Of a stretch of 64,000 bases of DNA, positions 36,146 to 44,760 are shown piece by piece. The position numbers and the translations under genes were made by a program. The DNA is taken from positions 1 to 64,000 of the forward strand of contig URCV01000001.1 in assembly GCA_900546445.1 (NCBI GenBank), read 5' to 3'. The notes beneath the pieces were generated by a model. It did no database searches, was not told where the DNA came from, and saw nothing but the letters and a program-made list of their open reading frames with translations. The number at the start of each line of letters is the position of its first letter. Positions within the stretch are counted from its first letter, which is position 1. Source of the stretch: an uncultured Bacteroidales bacterium. GTDB taxonomy: Bacteria > Bacteroidota > Bacteroidia > Bacteroidales > UBA932.

Positions 36146-37795
36146 TTAATATCCGAAATTTTGAGTCAAACCACCCAGGCGTACTTCCTCTACAGGAATA
36201 GGAAGAAGTTCGTGCTTGCCGGCTACGAATTCCGACATATGTCCCTTAGCCTCAGTGGTTTCAGTTTCCTTATAAGCGTCCATCACCTCTTTCGCGATGC
36301 CCCAGCGGCACAGGTCGTACCAGCGGTGGCTTTCCATAGCGAGCTCTACGCGACGCTCGTGGCGGATGGCCAATTGGAGATCGGCGTCGGTATCGGAAAG
36401 CTGGTGAAGTGCGTAGTTCTTAGAGTAATCCGGAACCTTGTATCCAGGGAAAGCCGGAAGAATGGACTCTGTTCCGCGAGCACGCGAGCGTACCTTTTCG
36501 AGATAGGTCTTCGCAGTAGCCCTGTCGGAAGTGTTCAGTGCAGCCTCTGCATACATAAGGTATACGTCGGCAAGTCTTATGTCGATTCGGTTAATAGGTG
36601 AGCGGGAATCGTGAGAATCCTCGAGGGTCACGTAATTGCGAGTGTCGTCCAAAATGGTACGCTTGGCGCAATAGTACCTGTTACCCAGATAGTAGTCTTC
36701 GGAAGGATTCGTAATCTGTTCGTCGCTGAGAGCCAAGATGCTGGCGTCTCTGCGAGGGTCTCCGCTTTCGTACTCGTCATAGAGGTTCTGTGTAGGATGG
36801 TTGAATCCCCAGCCCACCGCATTGAACCACTGTGAGCGCGAACGGGTCAGAATGGTAGTGAATGTACCACGTGAGAAACCGTTGCCTTCGCCATAGTCGG
36901 ATGTTCCCTCTGACATATACTGCACCTCGAATACCGATTCCATTCCATTCTCGCCTGCGAGGGTGAAGTTGTCGGCATATTTCGGGCAGAGATCGTATTC
37001 ACCGGCCTGCTGCAGCACGAAGGTAGCTCCCCACTTGGCAGCCTCCTTATAATAAGCGGAAGCGTCACCAGTGCCGGTACGGCGGCAGTAGTCTCCGAAG
37101 TAAAGATTGGCCTTAAGGAGCATAGCCTGTGCGGCGCCCTTAGTCACGCGGCCGAGTTCCGTGCTCTCGTATTCGCTCTTGTTTATGAGAAGCGGTTCGG
37201 CTGTGGTGAGGTCCTCGAAGATGAGGGCGTAGACGTCGGACACCGAAGAGCGCGGCTGACGCCATTCCTCTGAGCTGTAGACAGGTGTCTTCACGATAGG
37301 CACGTCACCGAAGAGGCGAACGAGCCTGAAGTAGTAATAAGCGCGAAGGAAATGCGCCTCGCCGAGAAGTCTCGAGCGGAGCTCCGTGGTGAAGGTACCG
37401 TCCTTGTCTTCCATAAGAGGAATTTGCTCAAGTGCGAGATTACAGCGGGCAATTCCCTGATACTGCGCACGATAATACTGGAGAACGAGCTCATTGTTAG
37501 AGATGGTCTTGAAATTTTCCAAATCGTAGGCTGCGGACATATCGGAAGTGTTCTGACCGCCTTTCAGAGCGTCGTCGGAGAGGATGTCTCCTATGAAAAA
37601 CTCACTGTAGTAAGTTCCCTGATACTCCCACATAAGCGGAGTGTAAGCAGCGTTCACTACCTGAACCGCAGTCTGGGCGCTTGTGAAGAAATCGCCTACT
37701 CGATTAGTCATAGGGCCATCTTCACGAAGCCATCCGTTACAAGCGGTGAGTGGCAGAAGAGCGCACACTATCAATTTCTTATATGACTTTTTCAT
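36146..37795 (-). CDS. susD: SusD-family nutrient-uptake lipoprotein
   Basis: A 549-residue RagB/SusD protein. Lipoprotein signal ending PLTAC, then the helical TPR-like fold: MTNRVGDFFTSAQTAVQVVNAAY, LLGEAHFLRAYYYFRLVRLFGDVP (the most conserved SusD helix pair), and the C-terminal RIDIRLADVYLMYAEAAL and RHERRVELAMESHRWYDLCRWG. It forms the lid of the SusC barrel. Three bases separate it from susC. Confidence 0.95.
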   Translation of the reverse strand: MKKSYKKLIVCALLPLTACNGWLREDGPMTNRVGDFFTSAQTAVQVVNAAYTPLMWEYQGTYYSEFFIGDILSDDALKGGQNTSDMSAAYDLENFKTISNNELVLQYYRAQYQGIARCNLALEQIPLMEDKDGTFTTELRSRLLGEAHFLRAYYYFRLVRLFGDVPIVKTPVYSSEEWRQPRSSVSDVYALIFEDLTTAEPLLINKSEYESTELGRVTKGAAQAMLLKANLYFGDYCRRTGTGDASAYYKEAAKWGATFVLQQAGEYDLCPKYADNFTLAGENGMESVFEVQYMSEGTSDYGEGNGFSRGTFTTILTRSRSQWFNAVGWGFNHPTQNLYDEYESGDPRRDASILALSDEQITNPSEDYYLGNRYYCAKRTILDDTRNYVTLEDSHDSRSPINRIDIRLADVYLMYAEAALNTSDRATAKTYLEKVRSRARGTESILPAFPGYKVPDYSKNYALHQLSDTDADLQLAIRHERRVELAMESHRWYDLCRWGIAKEVMDAYKETETTEAKGHMSEFVAGKHELLPIPVEEVRLGGLTQNFGY

Positions 37796-37798
37796 AAA

Positions 37799-40700
37799 CT
37801 AAAAATTCAAATTAAGGCCTAACATAAAAGTTCTGGACTGAGGATAGTTACCGTAATCCACACCACCTCCGACCTCAGGGTCGTAACCGGTGTATCCGGT
37901 GAGGGTAAGAAGGTTATTCGCAGAGACATAGACGCGAGCCCTGCTTATGTGCATCTTTTCGGTAAACGAAGCAGGAAGGGTGTAGCCGAGCTGCACGTTC
38001 TTAAGACGCAGGTAGCTTCCGTCTTCTACGTAACGACTGTTAGTCTCGAAGTTACGAGAACTGCCCTTAGGGTTAGGAATGCTTCCGTCAGGGTTACTCT
38101 CCGACCACACGTCGCGCATGGTAGTGCTTAGCGTAGCCTCGTTACCTGTACCCTCGGTACGAAGACGAAGGGCATTGTAAATCTTCGAGCCATAGACACC
38201 CTGAAGGAAAAGCTGCAGATCGAATCCGCGCCACTCGGCACCGAAGTTTAGTCCGTAGGTGAGCCACGGGAAAGGATTGCCCAGATTTGTGCGGTCGCTT
38301 TCGTCTATCTTTCCGTTACCGTCCAAATCGACGAACTTCGCATCGCCCACGCTTATGCCTGTAGCAGCACCATCTGCCCACAAATGCTCGTCGATTTCGG
38401 CCTGACTGCGATAAATTCCATCGTATTTATAGCCCCAGAACGTGTACAGCGGCAGTCCCTGGTCGCAGACGGTCTTGTCGCCCCAGACCTTTTCGCCGCC
38501 GTTCAGTGCGGTCAGCTCATTCTTGATGAAGGATGCGTTGCCTCCTATGCTGTAGGCCAATTCGCCCGCCTGGTTTCTGTAGTTCATGGTAAGTTCGACG
38601 CCGCGATTGGCCACAGTGCCGACATTGGCAATGGCTGAATAGCGATTACCCACGTGTGCCGGAGCCGAGACGCTCAGGAGCATATCCTTAGTGTCGCGCT
38701 CGAAAGCTTCCACCGTACCGGTGAGCTTGTCGCCCCACAGTCCGAAGTCGAGACCGATGTTGAATTGCTCGGTGGTCTCCCATTTGCCGCCATTATTAAC
38801 GTAGGTAAGGATAGTAGCGCCGTGAGCAAGGGACTGCGTAGAACCGAATACGTAGTCTACGAAGGTAGGACCGTTATTCATCATAGTGAGGGTGAATGAG
38901 TTCTCCCCTACCTTGTCGTTACCGATGCGTCCCCATCCTGCGCGGAGCTTGAGGTCGCTGAGAGCATCCACATCCTGCATCCAATCCTCGCTTGAGATTC
39001 GCCAAGCAGCTGCGGCAGAAGGGAAAAAGCCCCAAGTGTGCTCCTTGAACTTAGATGAACCGTCTGCACGGAAATTCAAGGTGAGCATATAACGGCTGTC
39101 ATAAGAATAATGGGCACGACCCAGGAATGACAGACGACGGGTTCTTCCTGCAGAATCACCTGCCTTATTCTGAAGCTCGGTGGTCTGAGAGAGATACCAA
39201 TTGGTCTTCACCGGATTAAGTATGCTTGAACCTGACCCTCCTATGGTCTCGTAACTATATTCCTCGGCAGTCTGACCTACCATGGCCGAGAAGCTATGCT
39301 TTCCTATTTCTCCTGTATAGGTGAGTGTATTTTCCACTATGATAGTCTGATATCTTCCCATACTGGATTCGAGGAAGTTCTTGTCCGTCTTGTCGAAATC
39401 GGAATGCTTGTATGCCTCCTTGAAGAGCTTGTGACGGGTGTTGGTAAGGTCCATACTTACGTCGCTCCTCCACACGAGCTGCTTTATAGGCTTGATTTCG
39501 AGGAAGATGTCACCTACCCAGCGCTCCGTCTTGTCGGAAGGATGAGAATGCTCGACCATAGAAAGAGGGTTCGTGACATTCTTGAAGTTAGACGCTGCTG
39601 AGATGAGACCGCTCATATCGGAACCGTCGCGGCTTACCGAGCCCTGCGGATAGCGTGCAGGATCCCACGGTGCCATGGCGATGGCTGCCGAAAGCACGGA
39701 AGCGGCAGGAGAACTGTTGTTGTTCATCGCGTTACGACCCGATGAGGTCATAAACGTGAGGTTCTCTCCTACCTTAATATATTTACCTATGTTATGCGCA
39801 GAGTTGAAGCGCAGGGACATACGGTTGAAGTCGGACCCGATGATGGTACCGTCCTGGTCGAAGACGTTAGCACTCATAGACCAATACCCGTCCTTGTTAC
39901 CTCCGTCTGCGCTAAGGTGATAGTTCTGAATCACAGCATTACGGAACACCTCATCCTGCCAATCGGTATCGATGGAAGAATAGTCGATGTTCTTAGGATA
40001 GTAATTGGACTTACCTATGAGATACGCTCTTACCCAAGCATCTATACCTTTATTATTAAGTACCGTTACCTGTGAAGGTACGCCGGATGCGTTAGCCAGG
40101 AACGATGCGAACTCCGATGCGTTCATAAGATCGAGAGTGCGCCACCTGCTCTGTATGCCGGCATAAGCGTCGAAAGACACTCTTACGGTTCCATCTGTCT
40201 CACCCTTACGGGTAGTCACGAGGATGACACCGTTAGCACCGCGCGAACCATATATGGCAGTAGCGGAAGCATCCTTAAGAATCTCGGTAGAAGCGATGTC
40301 GTTAGGGCTCAGGTAATTAATGTTATCTACGATGACACCGTCCACTACATAGATAGGAGCACTGTTGTTCACCGTGCCAATTCCCCTGATTCTAACCTCC
40401 GCGCTCGCGCCCGGCTGGCCTGAACCCGAATTCACGGTCACACCTGCGGCCACGCCCTGAAGTGCTTGGTCCAATCCGGCTGCCGGAGTCTTCTGGAGCT
40501 GTTCGCCCTTTACCGAAGACACCGCTCCGGTAAGGTCGCTCTTTTTCACAACACCATAGCCGATGGCCACCACCTCTTCGAGAACCAGAGAATCAGTCTC
40601 GAGGTAAACATCGAAAGTACCTTCACTCTCGACTACCAATTCCTTATCGGCAAAACCGAAAGAAGTAAAGACGAGAGTCTCGCCCTTTTTAACTTTTATA

Positions 40701-40879
40701 GTATAAACGCCGTCGAAGTCGGTAGACGTTCCGCTCAATGTACCCTTTACCATAACGGCCACGCCCGGGAGTGGCTGAGAATCGTCAGCTGAAAACACTC
40801 TTCCCGTAAGCGTGAGAGTCTGTGCGAAACAAACCTCGACTAAAAACAAAAAGAAAACGATAAATGAAAATTTTCTCAT
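37799..40879 (-). CDS. susC: SusC-family TonB-dependent transporter
   Basis: A 1026-residue outer-membrane transporter of the SusC/RagA family. Signal peptide MRKFSFIVFFLFLVEVCFAQ, carboxypeptidase-D regulatory-like domain (LTGRVFSADDSQPLPGVAVM), TonB-box region VLEEVVAIGYG, the plug with VRIRGIGTVNNSAPIYVVDG, and a 22-strand barrel ending in LGLNLNF. No N-terminal extension for anti-sigma signalling is present, which agrees with control by the divergent SusR-like protein. First gene of the operon; TATATTTG at 40911-40918. Confidence 0.96.
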   Translation of the reverse strand: MRKFSFIVFFLFLVEVCFAQTLTLTGRVFSADDSQPLPGVAVMVKGTLSGTSTDFDGVYTIKVKKGETLVFTSFGFADKELVVESEGTFDVYLETDSLVLEEVVAIGYGVVKKSDLTGAVSSVKGEQLQKTPAAGLDQALQGVAAGVTVNSGSGQPGASAEVRIRGIGTVNNSAPIYVVDGVIVDNINYLSPNDIASTEILKDASATAIYGSRGANGVILVTTRKGETDGTVRVSFDAYAGIQSRWRTLDLMNASEFASFLANASGVPSQVTVLNNKGIDAWVRAYLIGKSNYYPKNIDYSSIDTDWQDEVFRNAVIQNYHLSADGGNKDGYWSMSANVFDQDGTIIGSDFNRMSLRFNSAHNIGKYIKVGENLTFMTSSGRNAMNNNSSPAASVLSAAIAMAPWDPARYPQGSVSRDGSDMSGLISAASNFKNVTNPLSMVEHSHPSDKTERWVGDIFLEIKPIKQLVWRSDVSMDLTNTRHKLFKEAYKHSDFDKTDKNFLESSMGRYQTIIVENTLTYTGEIGKHSFSAMVGQTAEEYSYETIGGSGSSILNPVKTNWYLSQTTELQNKAGDSAGRTRRLSFLGRAHYSYDSRYMLTLNFRADGSSKFKEHTWGFFPSAAAAWRISSEDWMQDVDALSDLKLRAGWGRIGNDKVGENSFTLTMMNNGPTFVDYVFGSTQSLAHGATILTYVNNGGKWETTEQFNIGLDFGLWGDKLTGTVEAFERDTKDMLLSVSAPAHVGNRYSAIANVGTVANRGVELTMNYRNQAGELAYSIGGNASFIKNELTALNGGEKVWGDKTVCDQGLPLYTFWGYKYDGIYRSQAEIDEHLWADGAATGISVGDAKFVDLDGNGKIDESDRTNLGNPFPWLTYGLNFGAEWRGFDLQLFLQGVYGSKIYNALRLRTEGTGNEATLSTTMRDVWSESNPDGSIPNPKGSSRNFETNSRYVEDGSYLRLKNVQLGYTLPASFTEKMHISRARVYVSANNLLTLTGYTGYDPEVGGGVDYGNYPQSRTFMLGLNLNF

Positions 40880-40910
40880 ACAATAGTTACTTTTCAGTGT
40901 TTTTCGACTG

Positions 40911-41117
40911 CAAATATATATGATTGAACTGTTCTTTGTTACGTTTTTACTTCACAAAAACTCAACAAAAAAATAATTTTTACTTTTTCTCCCCCTACAC
41001 AAACTCAACAAAACACGCATAATATTTTAATTATCAGTTTTATAAATATATTTAATAATTCACTAAAAAATTTTATTAATGAAAAATCACCCCTACAAAA
41101 GGAAATTATTATATTTG
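40911..41117. promoter_or_regulatory. Divergent susC / regulator control region
   Basis: The susC -7 box TATATTTG is at 40911-40918 (minus) and the regulator box TATATTTG at 41110-41117 (plus). Between them is very AT-rich DNA with a 12-bp direct repeat AACTCAACAAAA at 40959-40970 and again at 41002-41013, spaced 43 bp (about four helical turns). These are good candidates for sites of the SusR-like protein. Confidence 0.6.
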
Positions 41118-41133
41118 TAAAAAATTGAGGCTT

Positions 41134-43956
41134 ATGAAACGCTTGTTTTTGTCGATTTCCCTTTTATTCTGCTGCATTTATGCCGGCGGATATTACCCGG
41201 TAGTAAAGAACTATACTAAAAATGAGTATAAGGGAAGCAGTAAGACTTGGCATATAACACAGAGTAGTTGCGGAAATATCTGGGCTGCGAACAACTCCGG
41301 AATTCTGGAATTCGACGGACGCGAATGGAGTATCATAGAGGCGAAGAACAAGACCGCCATGCGTTCCCTTCTATTCGACGAAGACAGCGACAGGCTCTAC
41401 TTCGGGGCAATTAACGAAACAGGCTACCTCGACTTTCACGATCGCAGGCACATTAACTATGTGTCCCTACTCGACACCCTCAGTAATAGCATAAACGACA
41501 TCTGGGCCATACATAAGATAAAGGACACTCTTTATTTTAGGGAAAACAACCGAGTGTTCAGTCTATGTAACGGGCAGGTGCGAGAATACGGCTTTCCTAA
41601 CAAGGTGAGCGTCTCGGAAGTCATAGACGGCTCTCTTTACATATTCGTAAACTCCATAGGAGTACTTAGGCAAGGCGCCGACGGAGAATTCGAGAGAGTG
41701 CCGGGAACGGAAGGCCTGGGAAGGCTTAATATATGCGCCATAAAGAAAATCTCCGACGACACGATAGAGATAGTCAGCGCCACCAACGGCCTATATCATC
41801 TCACTAACGGCGTACTCACTAAAAAGACAAGCCCCCTGGGCGACTCTTTGGAAAAGGCCATCGCCTACTGCTGTGCGGTATCCGAAAACTACAGGGCCTA
41901 CGGTACGGTCAATAACGGAGTCTATATCCTCGACACTCTCGATAACAGCATTATCCACCTGAACACTACGTCAGGACTTCAGAACAACACTGTCCTCAGT
42001 CTATTTTTCGACAAACAGAAGAACCTGTGGTTAGGTCTTGACAAGGGAATAGACCTAATCGAGCTTAACTCAGCAGAGTACAGGCTATTCGCGGCCAACG
42101 ACCTGATAGGAGCCGGATACACATCGGAAGTATTCGACGACAAACTCTGGCTGGGAACGAATCAGGGCCTCTATTACTGCCCGTTCCACGGCTCCGCCAA
42201 GGAGGTCAAGGACTCGGCGATAAAGCCTTTCCCTGAGCTAAAGGGACAGATGTGGCAGCTTCTCGCCTACGACGGCGTGATGTTCGCATGTGCGGACAGA
42301 GGGCTGGGAATAATCTCGGCCGACGGAAAGTTCGATTTCATCAGAATGAACGGAGTGTGGAAGGTCATTCCTCTGGAAACACAGCCAGGGCGAATGCTTG
42401 GCTGTAGTTACGACAGACTTTTCCTCTTAAAAAAGTCTGCCGGAAGATGGAAATTCGACAAATGGATAGAGGGATTCAACGAAAGTAGCAAGGTTTTCGA
42501 AGAAGATAAGGATGGAAGCATCTGGTTTAGCCACTGGATTAAGGGATTGTATAACCTACAGATAGACTACGGGAAAGGAGAGGTCCTAAAGGAGAAATTC
42601 CTCTCCCGCGAGCACAATTTTCCACAAGACTGGAGCAATACCCCGGTAAAATTGGACGGAAACATCATCTTCCAGACGGCCGACGGATTCTATAGTTTCG
42701 ACAAGAGCCTTAACAAAGCCGTGCCTATCGATTCCTTGAACACACTGTTTTCGTCCAGGCCTATCGGAATGGGCATCTACAAGCTTAAGAATTCCGACTA
42801 CTTCTTTTCTTCGTCGTCGATTCAGGCTCTCTACTACAAATCATCTGAAAATTATGTTATGGACAGCCTGTCGCTGAGTTCATTGGTGTCCAGAAGAATT
42901 ACAGGATTCGAGGATTTGAGGGAATTTGACGAAGGCGTGCTTATGCTGAATACCGAAGACGGATTCTCCATCATTATGGAAGACCTTATAAAGGACAAAT
43001 CGAACCTGTCTTATAACAATCTATACATTAAGGAAATCGCCGTGGCCAAGCCTACCGGAGATTCCGTCATCTTCGAATCCAGGAATCTGGAGGCACAGAA
43101 GACGAAGGTCGTAGTGCCTTTTAAGGATAATTCGCTGAAATTCAAGGTAGCGCTTCCTACATTCAATAGTGAAGACAAAGTCCGCTTCAGCTATAGGCTT
43201 AAAGGCTATGATAGCGGCTGGTCCCCTTTCCAAGAAGATGAGCATAAGGAATACACCCGCATATCTCCGGGAGAATTCACCTTCCAGGTCAGGGCGAGCG
43301 TGCCGAACTCTACCGAGATGATTACCGCAGAAATTCCTGTAAAAATACTCAAGCCGTGGTATTTGAAGGGCTGGATAATCATCTGTTACATAACGGCTTT
43401 CCTTTTCGCACTCATAGCCCTGTGCTTTTACCTTAAAAAACGCATCGAGGCGAGCGTAAACAAGCGGCAGAAAGAAAAGGAGAACATCGAGAAAGAGAAT
43501 AGGATGCGTAATGAGCTGAAAATGAAGGCGGACGAATTGGCCTCTTCTACGATGAACCTGATAAGGAAGAACGAGATTCTGCAGAAAATCGATGCCGAGT
43601 TGCAGAAGGCTTCGGACAATCTGGTAGAGGACAGGAACAAGTCCCTGCGCATAATAAGCAAGATTAGGTCGGACATTAAGGAAAACATAAGTCACGACAA
43701 CAGTTGGAACCGTTTCGAAAAGAATTTCGACCTGGTGTACGTGGATTTCTTGAAAAAGCTCGAGGATGCTCACCCGGGTCTTTCCACGACCGACAAGAAA
43801 CTGTGCGCCTACCTCAAGATGGGACTGTCATCAAAAGAGATAGCTCCGCTTCTCAACATCACTGTCAGAAGCGTGGAAATGAACAGATACCGGGTTCGCA
43901 AGAAACTCGGGCTGGGACGAGAGGATAATCTGATGGACTACCTGGGCAGATTCTAG
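41134..43956 (+). CDS. SusR-like transmembrane regulator (Reg_prop, Y_Y_Y, LuxR-type HTH)
   Basis: A protein of about 940 residues starting at the ATG 41134; an earlier TTG at 41125 lies at the expected transcription start. Signal/anchor MKRLFLSISLLFCCIYAGGYYP, then a two-component-regulator-type beta-propeller with repeats such as IWAANNSGILEFDG and LWLGLDKGIDLIEL. A Y_Y_Y domain (RFSYRLKGYDSGWSPF) precedes one membrane helix near 750, a coiled coil, and a C-terminal HTH (KLCAYLKMGLSSKEIAPLLN). No histidine kinase or receiver is present, so it senses a periplasmic glycan and acts on DNA as a single protein. It is divergent from susC. Confidence 0.88.
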   Translation: MKRLFLSISLLFCCIYAGGYYPVVKNYTKNEYKGSSKTWHITQSSCGNIWAANNSGILEFDGREWSIIEAKNKTAMRSLLFDEDSDRLYFGAINETGYLDFHDRRHINYVSLLDTLSNSINDIWAIHKIKDTLYFRENNRVFSLCNGQVREYGFPNKVSVSEVIDGSLYIFVNSIGVLRQGADGEFERVPGTEGLGRLNICAIKKISDDTIEIVSATNGLYHLTNGVLTKKTSPLGDSLEKAIAYCCAVSENYRAYGTVNNGVYILDTLDNSIIHLNTTSGLQNNTVLSLFFDKQKNLWLGLDKGIDLIELNSAEYRLFAANDLIGAGYTSEVFDDKLWLGTNQGLYYCPFHGSAKEVKDSAIKPFPELKGQMWQLLAYDGVMFACADRGLGIISADGKFDFIRMNGVWKVIPLETQPGRMLGCSYDRLFLLKKSAGRWKFDKWIEGFNESSKVFEEDKDGSIWFSHWIKGLYNLQIDYGKGEVLKEKFLSREHNFPQDWSNTPVKLDGNIIFQTADGFYSFDKSLNKAVPIDSLNTLFSSRPIGMGIYKLKNSDYFFSSSSIQALYYKSSENYVMDSLSLSSLVSRRITGFEDLREFDEGVLMLNTEDGFSIIMEDLIKDKSNLSYNNLYIKEIAVAKPTGDSVIFESRNLEAQKTKVVVPFKDNSLKFKVALPTFNSEDKVRFSYRLKGYDSGWSPFQEDEHKEYTRISPGEFTFQVRASVPNSTEMITAEIPVKILKPWYLKGWIIICYITAFLFALIALCFYLKKRIEASVNKRQKEKENIEKENRMRNELKMKADELASSTMNLIRKNEILQKIDAELQKASDNLVEDRNKSLRIISKIRSDIKENISHDNSWNRFEKNFDLVYVDFLKKLEDAHPGLSTTDKKLCAYLKMGLSSKEIAPLLNITVRSVEMNRYRVRKKLGLGREDNLMDYLGRF

Positions 43957-44426
43957 ATATTGTCGAATATGAACGGCAATATGGATTCCACATTAGGGAA
44001 TTTCCATATCCGTTCGGCGCCCACCCATATCACGGTTATGGGGTGTCCGGCGTTACGCTGATACTGCGCCATAACCTGACGGCAAGCTCCGCACGGAGAC
44101 ACCGGGTTAGGGGCCAATTCGCCATTAAGTCCGCCGGCTATGGCTATGCTGCACATAGGGTCGTTAGGGAATTGGGACGAGGCGGCAAACATGGCACTTC
44201 GCTCGGCACACATACCGGAAGGGTATGCTGCATTTTCCTGATTGGCGCCTTTTACGATTTTTCCGCTATTAAGTCTAATCGCTGCGCCTACGTTAAAATG
44301 CGAATATGGAGCGAACGAACCCTCCATGGCGGCGATGGCTTCTCTGACGAGCTGCGCATCCTCGCTTCCGAGTTCTTCTATAGATTTGTACTCATTAAAT
44401 GAGATTCTAATATCCTTTTCGGTCAT
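43953..44426 (-). CDS. cdd: Cytidine deaminase
   Basis: A 157-residue zinc enzyme converting cytidine and deoxycytidine to uridine forms. The zinc and catalytic motifs are CAERSA (with the catalytic Glu) and PCGACRQVM, and SHFNVGAAI is also typical. Length matches the dimeric/tetrameric form with slight N-terminal extension. Its stop overlaps the regulator gene by four bases, convergent. The -7 box TATCTTTG at 44448-44455 lies inside the left 69-bp duplication made by the IS. Confidence 0.93.
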   Translation of the reverse strand: MTEKDIRISFNEYKSIEELGSEDAQLVREAIAAMEGSFAPYSHFNVGAAIRLNSGKIVKGANQENAAYPSGMCAERSAMFAASSQFPNDPMCSIAIAGGLNGELAPNPVSPCGACRQVMAQYQRNAGHPITVIWVGAERIWKFPNVESILPFIFDNI

Positions 44427-44441
44427 CGTTTAAAAATTAGT

Positions 44442-44510
44442 GGACCTCAAAGATATGAATTTTTCTTCTTCGGTGCAAATATGCGTTAGTTGGAAAATTA
44501 TTCGTATATT
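44442..44510. repeat. Left copy of 69-bp duplication flanking the IS
   Basis: Identical to 46662-46730 over 69 bases, GGACCTCAAAGATATGAATT to CGTATATT. This copy holds the cdd -7 box (minus, 44448-44455). The hpt -7 box is cut here: TATATT is followed by CC instead of TG. Confidence 0.9.
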
Positions 44511-44555
44511 CCCGTCTTTGACACTTAGATATTATTGAGTCTATGATATTTCAAG

Positions 44556-44598
44556 TCCCCAGACCGCTGTAATGGCGATTTGGGGATTATGATTTTTT
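44556..44598 (+). terminator. Inward-facing terminator at left IS end
   Basis: TCCCCA (44556-44561) pairs with TGGGGA (44581-44586) around an inner GC/GC pair, followed by a T-run at 44592-44598 on the plus strand. It would stop transcripts entering the IS from the left flank. Confidence 0.6.
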
Positions 44599-44635
44599 TC
44601 CGACTTTGTAGTAGATAAGACTTTGGGGAGCCTAC

Positions 44636-44752
44636 GGGTTAGAGACTTCGGACCGGTACGCACCTACCGGTGCTATCCCTCCCACGCCTTTGGCGTAGGC
44701 CCCTCCCGTTCACGATGCCACGGGCGGCTACGCCGTCCGAAGTCTCTTACCC
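44636..44752. repeat. Long hairpin downstream of transposase
   Basis: AGAGACTTCGGAC (44641-44653) is perfectly complementary to GTCCGAAGTCTCT (44735-44747), and the stem extends with one mismatch to about 18 bp. The enclosed part has further small stems (ACCGGTACGCACCTACCGGT; CTACGCC/GGCGTAG). It begins nine bases after the transposase stop. It could protect the mRNA 3' end, terminate or serve transposition. Confidence 0.7.
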
Positions 44753-44760
44753 ATCCGGCT

